Source: Sarcophilus harrisii
Taxonomy: Eukaryota; Chordata; Mammalia; Dasyuromorphia; Dasyuridae
Direction of reading: 5' to 3'
Length of the DNA: 64,000 nt
Assembly: GCF_902635505.1 (NCBI RefSeq)
Contig: NC_045428.1
Location: forward strand, 300,815,107-300,879,106
Shown here: one piece after another, positions 26,401 to 38,400 of the stretch
Numbering within the stretch: position 1 is the first letter of the stretch
Layout of the letters: the number at the start of each line of letters is the position of its first letter
Program-made: the position numbers and the translations under genes
The notes under the pieces: generated by a model
The model's input: only the letters and a program-made list of their open reading frames with translations
Told to the model about the DNA's origin: nothing
Database searches by the model: none

Positions 26401-29400
26401 CAGCCGATTTAAAATAAGTCTCCCCAGACAAGGAAGTTGTCAAGAGTCTTTTTCTCATAGCAGCGATGGCCCTGAGGGTACGTCCAACAAGTAGACTGAA
26501 AAATCCAGTTATTATTGGTTTGGAGACCCTTGCAAAGTTCTCTCTTTAGTCTCCATGTAAAATACTGCATTGATGTGTGGTGTTCTTCTTTTCTATAATA
26601 TATGATAGTTCTTTGTGGGAGCAGGTTTCTTGGGGAGGTGTTCTGGAGGCAGCCTTAGTTTCAGTTCAACGTAATAATCACTTCAAATACAGCCAGTTTG
26701 GCTGATAAAATCCAAACGTTTATTTTCTCCTTCCAAGTCTTGTCTCTTTCCTTAGGCCCAGTTAGCTTTCCCCCGACTCCTAGCAATATTCCGAAATGAC
26801 TGACTGACTGATTGACTGACTGAAGCTCTTTTTATGCTCTTTTAGAGGTGTAAACTCAAAGATTGACTCCTCCTCTGAGAGTGGGATTATGGGAAGTGTG
26901 AATTTGGATATCTCATACTGAACCCTGAAATCTCCCAAACATGTGAACTAATGTGTGAGCTAATGTATGAACTCTCAAAGGTGTCAACTTAAGCATTGTT
27001 TCTATCAACTCCATTGAGTTATCACCTTGTTTCAAGTTCTGGCTCATAACACTGATGGATTTACTAGAGCTCTTCAAGGACTTTCTCAGCCATATTTAGT
27101 CAATGTCTTGGGCACCTGAGCTGTTCTTGCTGCCATTTCCCCACAGGAACCTTGAATTTCTCTCCTGGAACTACCCAGGGCTCTGACCGGAAGGCTTTCA
27201 CCATATCTTGCCCATATCCAGGCCTCTACTTCACTTCCTGGCCATTCTACTTTATATTTTCTCTATTTTTTTCCATCATGTTCATGTCCTCCTCACTAGA
27301 ACTCTGGACCTTGAACCTGGAGCCACTCCTCATGTGGGTGGTAGAGTGGATATAGCAAAAAGGCTTGAGTTCAAATTTGCCTCTGCTTATTAGCCATGTG
27401 ACCTTTGAGCAATCATTTAACCTCCATCTGAATATTTCTTCAACTAAAAAAGGAGACTAAGGGGCAGCTAATTGGTGTAATGGATAGAGCACCAGCCCTG
27501 AAATCAGGAGGACCTGAATTCAAAGCCGGCCTCAGATACCTAACACTTCCTAGCTGTGTGACCCTGGGCAAGTCACAACCCCAATTGCCTCAGGAAAAAA
27601 AAATTAATTTAATTTAAAAAATAAAAAAGGAGATTAGTAATAATATAACTTTCATCTCAGGATTGTTAGGAGAATCAATAATTCTTACAGTCTCATGATT
27701 TTAGATATAATACAAATTTATATATTACAAATAACATTTATAAATGATGATTCCTTTCCCTTTCTTGCATTCCCTTCCATGTATACCTTGATTTATCTAT
27801 TGAATGACAGCCACCATTATAGTACAGGATTCCCTCATCTCTCACTTGGACTATTTCATTGAATCATCATCACCCACCCTCTGCCAAAGTTTTTCTTTGT
27901 TGTTCTTATTTCTTAAACATTCTCTTTATGACTTTCAAATACATAGAAACATCAAGCATTTATTAAGTAAGCACTTATTATATACCAGGTATCTTTTCAA
28001 TTTATCCCATTAGAATGTAAACTCCTTGAGGGCAGACAGCCTTGCTTACTTATATTTGTATCCTCAGCTCTTAGTATAGTGCTTGCCAGTAAGTACTTAA
28101 TAAATGCTCAATGAAATATTCCAGGGGAAAGAACTAGGGTGGTTGTAAATCAGTCCGCATTTATTAAGTGGTTACAATGTGATAAGTACCAAGTCACAGA
28201 CATAGTGATAAAAATTAAGTAATCCTTATCCTCAAGGAAAGTACATACTTTTGGACTGTGAGATGTGCAACATAAGTTCATGATAGAATCCTTGCCCAAT
28301 AGTAGCCAGCCCTTTCTCCTTTGTAAACAAATTTTTATTTGTGGCTTTTGTTTTTATGTCACCTTAATTTTAAAATAGCTAATACCTATTCCCTTACCCA
28401 GGAAGACATCCCTTCTAATAAACAAAAGAAAGGGAAGCAAGGGAAAACAAATGTAAAACTAAGCAAATTGTAAACTGAGTCTGAGAACATTTGCAATGTT
28501 CCACACACATATATAGTTGCCACCTTTAGAGAAATGCAATGGAGATTTTTTTTCTCATCTCTTCTTTGGGGACAAGCTTACATATACGACTCTGTATGTA
28601 TACCACTATTTATATTACCTACATGTCCTATCTTCTCTCCCTTTCCTTCCCAGAGAAATATCTTTTATAAATTAAATAAAAAGGAAGAAAAAAATTTAAA
28701 TCCACAAAATTAACCAACATTGCAATGAAGTTTTACATTCCATGCAGTGTGCATATATAATGTAGTGATATTGTATGTATAACCTTGATCCTCCACTTTT
28801 GAATCCCATCTCCTACCAATAGTACAATACTTCTGTAAAATCAGACTGCCTTTGGAGTAGAAGAAGTGATTCTTTTCCTTTTCCTTTTCAAATCTGCGCT
28901 GAGTTATTCATCACATTACACTCCTTGTCCATAGGGAAGCTGGCCTGAATTTGGTTTTCTTCAGACAATAAGTTCCCAAATGTCATGTTCATCTGTTTCT
29001 AAAGAAACATCATCATTCAGAGTGTCATTACAAAGCTCTTTGTAGACGAGCAAAGTACCATCTACATTTGTTGTTGTTCATTTATCTTTGTGACTCCATT
29101 TGGGGTTTTCTTGGCAGAGATACTGCAATGATTTGCCATTTCCTTCTCCAGATCATTTTACAGATGAAGAAACTGAGGCAAACAAGGTTAAGTGATTTGC
29201 TCAGGTAACACGGTGTCTGAGATGGGATTTAAACTCAAAAAGATGACTCTTCCTGATACCAAATCCAGGGCTCTACCTACTCTGCTACCCAACTACCCAT
29301 CATCTAAATAGTAAATGATAAAAAATGATTATTGCTGATTTTTTTTTTAGAAGGAAGCTCTCTAGTAAATCCAAGAAGTGGAAGTCAATATTTAACCTGG

Positions 29401-32400
29401 GACGTTCTGGCTCAGACTCAAAATCAAAACTGAACCGCAATGGAAGTGTTTTTGTGAGAGGACAGAGGCTTTCTGGTAAGTATGCTATTTTATGGTCCAT
29501 CTACCTCAGCTTCTTCCCTTATTTAGTTTGGGCATTTAGAACTCTCTAGCCCTGAAAGATAAACTTGTATGTCTATCAAGATGATCATGATTCTTAAATA
29601 CAAACATGTTGAACTTTTCCATTTTTTTCCCCAATTTTTTTTGCATTTTTATTTAAAGTTTTGAATTCAGAATTCTATCCCTCCCTCCCCTACCTCTCCT
29701 CTGAGACAATAAGCAATCAGATATAGGTCATACAAACATTTCTGTATTAATCGTTTTATACCAAAGGATTTGGATAAAAGGGGGAAAAAAATGAAAGAAA
29801 GGGAAAAGTAGCAGGCTTCAGTCTATATATGTACACTATCAGTTCTTTCTCTGGAAGCAGGTAGTATCCTTCATCATTAATCCTTTGGGATAGTCTTGAA
29901 TCATTGGATTGCTGAGAATAGCTAAGTCATTCAGAATTCTTCATCGAACAATTTGCTATTACTGTGTACAACCTTCTCCTCTTTTTACTTGCAATGTTCC
30001 ACACATATATAGTTGCCATAATGCCAACAATATTTACTTCATTATGCATCAGTTCATATAAATCCACAGTTTTATAGCTCTTTGGGCATAATTCTAAATT
30101 GCTCTTCAGGATGTTAGATCAGTTTACAACTTTACCAACACTGCATTAGTGTCCCAGTTTTACAATATCCCCTCCAATAGCCAAAATTTCCTTTTTTGTC
30201 AAATTAGCCAATTTGATATGTGTGAGGTGGTACCTCAGGGTTGTTTTAATTTGTATTTTTCTAACCTATTGTGACTATAGATAGCTTTGATTTCTTTGTC
30301 TGAAAATAGTTTCTTCATATTTTTTGACCATTTATCAATTGGGGAATGAATAACATATTTTTTAATAAATCTGTCTCAATTCTCTGTGTATTTGAGAAAT
30401 GAAATCTTTATCAAAGATATTTGTAAAAATTTCCATCTTTTTGCTTTTCTTTTAATTTGGTTCCATTGGTTATATTTGTGCAAAAAGTTTTTGATTTTTA
30501 TATAATCACAATTACCTCTTTTACATTTTGTAATGCATTCTATGTCTTCTTTAGTCCTAAATTATTCCCTTACCCATAAACCTCAAAGAAAAAACCAATT
30601 TCATTCTCTTTTAATTTGGTTATGATAACACCCTTTATCTGAAAATCATGAATCTATTTTGACTTTTTTTTGATCTAGGGTCTTTTTTATATATACACAT
30701 ATATACATACATTTACATTAATGCATAATCCTATATGGGTAGTTGTGAGTTTTCCCTGAGATTCGATCTTGAAACTACATTTAAAACTTTTACAAATTAT
30801 CTGGAAAATGGAATTCAATAAAATATTAACTTATAAGCTTTTGTGGATACTAACATTTCAAAGTAAGAACAAACTACAGGAAAATTTCTCGAGGTTGTGT
30901 GATTTGTCAGAAAAAATATGTTTCACTTTGGTTCCATGTAGTGTCATGCACTGTTTTCTGATGTCTCTAATCATGCTTTTTCATCTGGGAAATGTCTTTT
31001 TTTTTAATAGTATTTTATTTTTCCAATTATGTGTAAAGACAAATTTTTAATAGTCATTTTTTTTAAATTTTGAGTTCCAAATATTCTCACTCCATCAACT
31101 CTTTCCTCTAAGAAATGGTAAGCAATTTGGTATAGGTTAACATAAAACATTTCCATATTAGTCATGTTGTAAAAAAAGAAACAGACCAAAAGAAAAAAGA
31201 TACCAAGAAATTAAAGTAAAAATAGTATGTTTAAGTCAGCATTCAGATTCCTTTACTTTTTTCTCTGGATATAGATAGCATTTTTCATTATGAGTCCTTT
31301 CAAATTGTCTTGGATCATTGTAGTGCTGAAAATAGCCACCTCATTGATAGGTATTGTTACTGTACACAATGTTCTCCTGGTTCTGTTCACTTCACTTAGT
31401 ATCAGTTCATACAAGTCTTCCCATCTGCTTGTCATTTCTTATTGCACAATAGTATTCCATTACATTCACATACCACAACTTGTTCAGTCATTTCCTAATC
31501 GATGGGCATCCTCTCAATTTCCAAATCCTCTACAAATGGAGGTGTTATAAATATTTTTTTACAAGGTCATTTTCCCTTTTTTTAAAATCTCTTTGATTTA
31601 TCTCTTTAGTAGTGATATTGCTGCATCAAAGGATATGCACAATTTTATACATATATAGTTTACACACAGAACATTGTAATAAATGTTGTATAGAGATACA
31701 AAAATATAAATATACATTGGTATTTGTCATATATTCATAGGCACCTTTTTGTTGTAATAATACTTACTGAGATCTTTTCAGGATTGTCTCCTTCTCTGAC
31801 ATGTCATGAAAATTAACCCTTAAATAATTTTAAATCCGTCACATCCATTATCAATTTGTGTGTGTGTGTTTGTGTGTGTGTGTATTTGGCAATATCCATT
31901 GTTCTGTTCCATGCCTCAAAATTAAATGCAATTTCCACTTCTTCACTTAGTGTCTGGAACAGTGATAGGATAGATTCCATTTGTAATGGTTTGATTATAG
32001 CAATGAGGAGAATAGATCGTGCTAGAAAGATTGGCAAATTTGTTTCATCTATTTGATTAAATAGATGATGATGAATTTCTATTTGATGAATAGATTTCAT
32101 CTATTTGTTTCATCTCTTTGATGTCCTTCTTTCAAAGTCATCTACAGAGGCTTTTAGGAGGATTTGACTTAGCTTGATCTCAAGTTGTCTAGATAAAAGC
32201 CAGAGTTTCTCTTGTATCTGACAAATGAGAGATTTGTAAAAAGGAATTTGTTGTCTTTGTCTCATTCAATCTTCAAAGTTTGCTCTTATTAACCCCTTCT
32301 CTTCCTGCCCCTCCTTTTTTTTAAATTACAAGATAATTGGACCTCTAAGAACTTAAGTATTCATGTTTTCTAATGGCATGCATAATTTTTTTTTAAATTA

Positions 32401-35400
32401 TAGCTTTTTATTTATAAAACATATGCATGTGTAGTTTTTCAACATCGACCCTTGCAAAACCTTCTGTTCCAACTTTTCCCCTCCTTCCCCCCACTCCCTC
32501 CACTAGATGGCAGGTAGTCCATGTATGCATAATGTTAAGATATTTTAAAAATATAAGCATATGCTACCCACAGTCTAATATGGTGAGAAATACATTTAAC
32601 CAGGAATCTAAAGACATAGGCTTTATTCCCTGTCCCCTCAGTTATTATTAGCTATGTGACCTTAAGAAAGTCACTTAACTTCTTACTTTGTTCTGAGATT
32701 CTATAAAATTGGAATAAAAGATTTTTTGGAAATAATGTTTTTAAAGCACTTAATAAAATTTAAAGTGCTCCATAGACATCAGCTATAATAATAATGATAG
32801 TTATCATTATTATTTTTTTTGATGATTTTGAGGCTCAAGTACAATGATGTATATAAATATACTTTGAAAACTGAAATGCCATACTATGCAAGGTGAATAC
32901 TAAAATGGAAGTAATAGTGGTCATGGTGATTGTTTATACTGTTCTAAGATTTTACATCCATACCCATTTCAGTGCTATTAGTTGTTTAAAGAGAGGTTCC
33001 ATATGGAAAGAATGCATATGTAGTCTAATTTGGCAAGTGCTAACTAGTTTTGCTGAATGTCCTTAAAAAAAATTTTTTTTAATTTTTTGTTTAAAAGATC
33101 ATTGGATTTAGCAATGGACAAAATCTTAAAGCAGCAGTTCTCAAAGTGTGATCCAGGCAATCCTACCCTGTCAGGGGAATTCTCAAGATCAAAATTATTT
33201 TTGTAATAATATGATGACATTTTCATTTCTACTATGATAAATGTTGAGATATCTAATCCCATAAATGAAAGCTCTTTGGGAAAGCTTTGATTTTTAAGAG
33301 TGTGAATGGTCCTAAAACCAAAAAGTTTGAGAACCACTGTCTTTGAGAAATGTCTTTCTGGGGAAAAGAAGAAGGGGGATATATTTTCACATTAATGAAA
33401 AACAAAAAATATCAATACAAATGGAGAAATAAATAAGAAATAAGAAAAATAAACCTTGGCTATTTGGAATCCTACAGGAATGGGCTCTTCTGGATAGTTA
33501 AGTTTCTAGTATCTTAAGGATTTGTATGTTTAAGTTTTATTTTAATTAATTCAAATGGGAAAGGTTTTCAAACATATCACTTACTTTCCTGGTTCAACAG
33601 CATATTGAAAATAATTTAGTCCTTTTTTATTCTTTTGATGAATTTGTATCATGATTATGAATGTCAATTTGTATACTGTACTGTAAGACAAAGATTGCCT
33701 CCGGATATGCTCGAGTAGTTATAACTAATTGATCCAGGCTAAGATACCTTTCAGTTATTTTGCATTTTTAAAAAGTTTTCCTGCAGCTTCACAATCAACT
33801 GTCATTTCTCATTGTTGTCTTTTAAGTCTACCTAGCAAAACTCTTCCCTCACTTTTGAAATTTAATTCCTATAATTTTGAAGACTGTAACCAATCCTAGT
33901 AGTAATGAGTATAAGTAAGATTAGGTAGTGATAAACTGATAACTTCTTCTATAAATAAAATATGAGAACTTTAACAATGGGGGAATAATTAATAAATAAA
34001 AGGGAGGCTTCTTTGAAAAGCATCAGTAGTTGGTCCATGATTAAGTTTTTTGGGCTGGTAAATTCTACATGGAAAAGTCTCATATAGTTTTTTTCTACTA
34101 CATATTAATATCTGATTATTTCTTCTAAGATACTATTTCTTCAGTGATATTGATACATTTTTCTTAATAACTGGGCTTTTGTGTTGTTTTGTTTTGTTTT
34201 TTTATAGAAAAAGCTACCATCCGACCTGCCAAAAGCATGGACTCCCTCTGTTCTCTGCCGGTAGAAGGTGAGACCTAGTAATTGATATCTGAATTGACTG
34301 TTTTGAGTATTGGTCTTTGGCATTCATAAATTTGCAAAAACCTCCATTTCTTGTGCAATCAGATCTGTTCTTATTCAATATTCAGTGTGAAGGACCAGTG
34401 GGACAGTGATGGTCAAATTTAGTCCTGATGCATATAGAGCAGTCCACAGAGCTTCTCAGAGGAGCTCTCTGACATGACCCCTAAGTACAGAAGTAATTAA
34501 GACTAACTTAGCTGGAGAGCTATGATTTTTTTTTTTTTTTTTTGAGAGCCATTTTCTTTATCATGAATAAGCTTGGTTCGAAGAGATTCTGCCATAAATG
34601 GCATGGAAAAAGGACTTTCTTGGGGTCATGGACTTCAGTTACAGAATGAGTGACATAAGAGTTTTAGACATGAATGATATGTTGATTGGTTAAGTTTGAT
34701 TCTACTAATTAATTATGTGATTGAAGTAGGGGACCTTTCAAGGGGAAAAAGAATTGAAACAGGGAATAGAAAATGAGAGGTAAAAAAGTATATTTCATTC
34801 ATCCATCCATTTATTTGTTAAATAATTTTTAAATATTTTTTCTTTTTATTTTCAAAATATATGCATAGTTTTTTAACATTCACCCTTGCAAAACCTTTTG
34901 TCCCCAATTTTGTTCTCCCTCCCCTTCCTCCTGCCCCCTCCTTTAGAGAGCAAGTAATCAAATATATATTAAATATGTGCAATTTGCACAATTATGTTGC
35001 ACAAGAAAAATTAGCTCAAAAAGGGAAGAAATGAGAAAGAAAACAAAAATCAAACAACAAAAAAAGGTGAAAATACTATGTTGTGATGCACATTCAGTCC
35101 CTATAGTCCTCTTTTTAGATGCAAATGACTCTCTCCATCACAAGTCTATTGGAATTGGCCTGAACCATCTCATTGTTAAAAAGAACCACGTCCATCAGAA
35201 TTGATTGCCACAAAATCTTGTCGTTGCTATGTACAATGTTCTCTCTTGGTTCTACTCACTTTATTGAGCATCAGTTCATGTAAAGTCTCCAGTTTTTCTG
35301 AAATCAACCTGATGATCGTTTCTTATAGAACAATAATATTCCATTACATTTATATACCATAACTTATTCAGCCATTCCCCAATTGATGGGCAGCTACTCA

Positions 35401-38400
35401 CTTTCCATTTCCTACTCACTACAAAAAAGGCTGCTACAAATAGTTTTATTCATGTAGGTTTTTTCCTTCCTTTAAGATCTCTTTGGGATACAGTCCCAGT
35501 AGACACACTGCTGGATCAAAGGGTATACACAGTTTGATAGCCTTTGGGCACACTAAATTGCTTTCCAGCATGATTGGATCAGTACCAACAACGTATTAGT
35601 GTCCCAGTTTTCCCACATCCCCTCCAACATTTATCATTGTCTTTTCCTGTCATTTTAGCCAATCTGAGAGGTGTGTAGTAGTACCTCAGAGTTGTCTTAA
35701 TTTGCATTTCTCTGATCAATAGTGATTTAGAACATTTTTTCATATGAGTAGAAATGGTTTTAATTTCTTCATTTGAAAATTGTCTGTTCATATCCTTTGG
35801 CCTCAATAATTTAAAAAAGTAATATATATACAAAGTTTAAATGAGATATAGCCCATGAACTTAGAATCTAGTCTGTGGAAAAGACAAACTATAATGCACT
35901 TTATTACATGACCAAGATATGAAAAATAAAATTCTCTGTGGAGAGGCAAAGTTGTTATTGACTAGTGAGAATTAGGTTTGGGAAAAGCTTCACACAGGAG
36001 GCTTTAAAGCATAGTTCAGAATTCAAACAGGGAAAGTTATAGTTACAAAGCATTCAGTGCCACTTCATTTTTGCTCTATTTCCATTATTGTAGTCATTTA
36101 AATATTTTATGTTTCTACATTTTTCCTTCTAATCAGTTTATTTAAGTCTTCCTATGTTTTTTAGAATTCTTCTATATCCTTATTAAACATCATTTAGGAA
36201 TTACTAAAGAAGATAATCCTTTTGATTTTTCATATTATTTTTAATTACCTTATTGTTAATAATTTTAATGTCACAGCTTTTATGAAGGAATATTAACTGG
36301 GGAGGCATAACAAGATCAGAAATACAAAAACAGTAGATAATCCTTTTGAAAAAAAATTTTTTCAAGAAAAAAATCAATTGGGAATACTCAGTGACAGATT
36401 TTAGGGCGATCACTCCTCTTTACACTTAAGTCAAATGGAGGACATCCCTGACAAAGGGATAGCATAAGGAAAAGCATCAAGATGGGAGAAAATAGTATGT
36501 GGTAAGTGACACACATTGGTCTAATTTGACTGGAGCATAGTTTGTAAGGAGGGAAGTAATATTAGATTGGGTTGGAATAGGGAGTTTTGAATGTCTGACA
36601 AAGGAGTTCAAACTCCACTCAAAAGATAACAGAGAGTTCCTCAAATTTTGTGAGCTAATCATAATAATACCAGATCCGTGCATAAGAAAAATTAATCTTT
36701 CTTATAAGAATAAGTATGAAGAATGGAGTAGAGGAGGCAGAGACTGGTAAGAGCATTAGAAGTCTGTTAAAATAGTTTGAGTGGGTCATGGTGAAGGTGG
36801 AAATTGTGGAAATAATTGGGGACGAGTATAAGAGGTATTCTGAAGGTAGAATGTATGGGGCTTGCTAACTGATTGTCAGTTGTTCAGTTATTTTAGTTGT
36901 GTCTGCCTCTTCGCGACCTCATTTGGGTTTTCTTGGCAAAGATCCCAGAGTATTTTGCCATTTCTTTCTTTAGCTCATTTTATAGATGTATAAACTGAGG
37001 CAAATAGGGTGAAATGACTCGTCCAGCACCACACAGCTAGTAATTGTCTGAAGCTAAATTTGAACTCAATTCTTGCTGACTTCAGATGTGACTTTCTATG
37101 CACTGTTCTCCATCTAGCTGCCTTCATCAGTAACTAAGTTCAACTACATGTGCATAAAATTGCATATGCAATAGTTATAGCCATGACTGGTTTTGCAGCT
37201 GAGGAACTCTGGCTCTTGACTAACTTCCACAGCAATTTTCAGCAGGCTGCCACAAGGTGGTAATGCTATATTACAAATGGCACTGCCGTTCCTTTCTTGC
37301 CCCTAAGATTTAGAAGGTAGCTTTCTGTTCAAACCTCTTCCTACATTATAACTATACATTTCCTTGGCTTATTTTTTTAAAATAACAAATGCCTCTATTA
37401 AAATTAATCTGTGGCATATTTTTTTTCTTTTAACCTCACCTTTATTTGTGAACATATCCTTTCTTCCTCCCATGCAAAATAGGTCACTTCTTATAACAAA
37501 AAATGAAAAGCAGTTTAGCAAAATCAACTTTCAAGCAAGTCACACAGTATATATAATATTCCACATTCATATTCCTCCATCTCTGGAAAAAAAGTAAGGA
37601 AGATGTATTTCCTTCTCTATTCTTCAGGGTCAAGTATCAGTGTCATTTAATTTTTGTTCAATTTCTGTTATTGTGGTCATTAATATATTGTTATCATGGT
37701 TTTACCTTTTTCCTTCTAATCAGTTTATTTAAAATTTCCTGTATTTTTTATATGTCCTTATTATATATGCTTTAAGGAAGCCTAAAAAAGATAATCCTTT
37801 TGATTTTTCTAACCAATTTTTCTTATTATTTTCTTATAAATTTTAATTAGCTTATTGATATATCACCTAGCTTTTATGAAGGAATATAACTGGAAAGGCA
37901 TAACAAGAACAGAAATATAAAACCCAAAGATAATCCTTTTTAATAATTTTTTTAAAGAAAAAATCAGTTGGGAATATTTAGTGACTCAGCTGATGAGACT
38001 AGTACTCATCTTAAATACTCAACTTTCTAGACTGTTAAAAAGTCCCTGGGGCCACCCCATTTCAGTTCTCCAAGTTTTATGCTTCAAAATTCCCTGTAGG
38101 ACCAACCAGATCTGCCTGACCACTTCCCTTATGGGGAACTTTTCTCTTTCTAAACTCTGAGCCAGTCAAGTTCCATATCCTGTTATCTCTGTGCTTCTTC
38201 CCTGTCTGCTGTTTACTCCAGGGTTAGGTTGGGTTAGTTCAGAATTTTAGTTGAAGGAGGAAAGAAAAAAAGGAAACAAATATAACATCCCTGATCCTCT
38301 TTTAAAGTCCCCAAACCCCTAACCCTTTCTCTTTCTCTCTTCATGAATTTTTTAATAGATCCAAATTGGTGACTTCATATTTGCAGGGAACTCCCAATAA

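Larger units (their letters stand above)
22752..29350 (+). other. ARHGAP31: ARHGAP31 intron
   Basis: Holds an old dispersed repeat, a hAT-like family, the best-preserved L1, a solo LTR, a SINE in a MIR, an L2 3' end and a Mar-1 SINE. 24130-24655 and 28320-29060 contain nothing I can assign. Confidence 0.65.
29476..34207 (+). other. ARHGAP31: ARHGAP31 intron
   Basis: Three antisense L1 pieces, one MIR and one Charlie element are listed separately. 31665-32370 contains a TG repeat (31856-31883) and tttgat-rich sequence. 33360-34140 is AT-rich and unassigned. Confidence 0.65.

Noticed and set aside
27460-27622. Possible tRNA gene from the A/B box-like head of the SINE
   Set aside because: The head is part of a dispersed SINE with an A-tail and target-site duplication; no cloverleaf with an anticodon stem was found.
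28320-29060. Possible old LINE fragment
   Set aside because: AT-rich with LINE-like words but no ordered match to any family I know; left unassigned.
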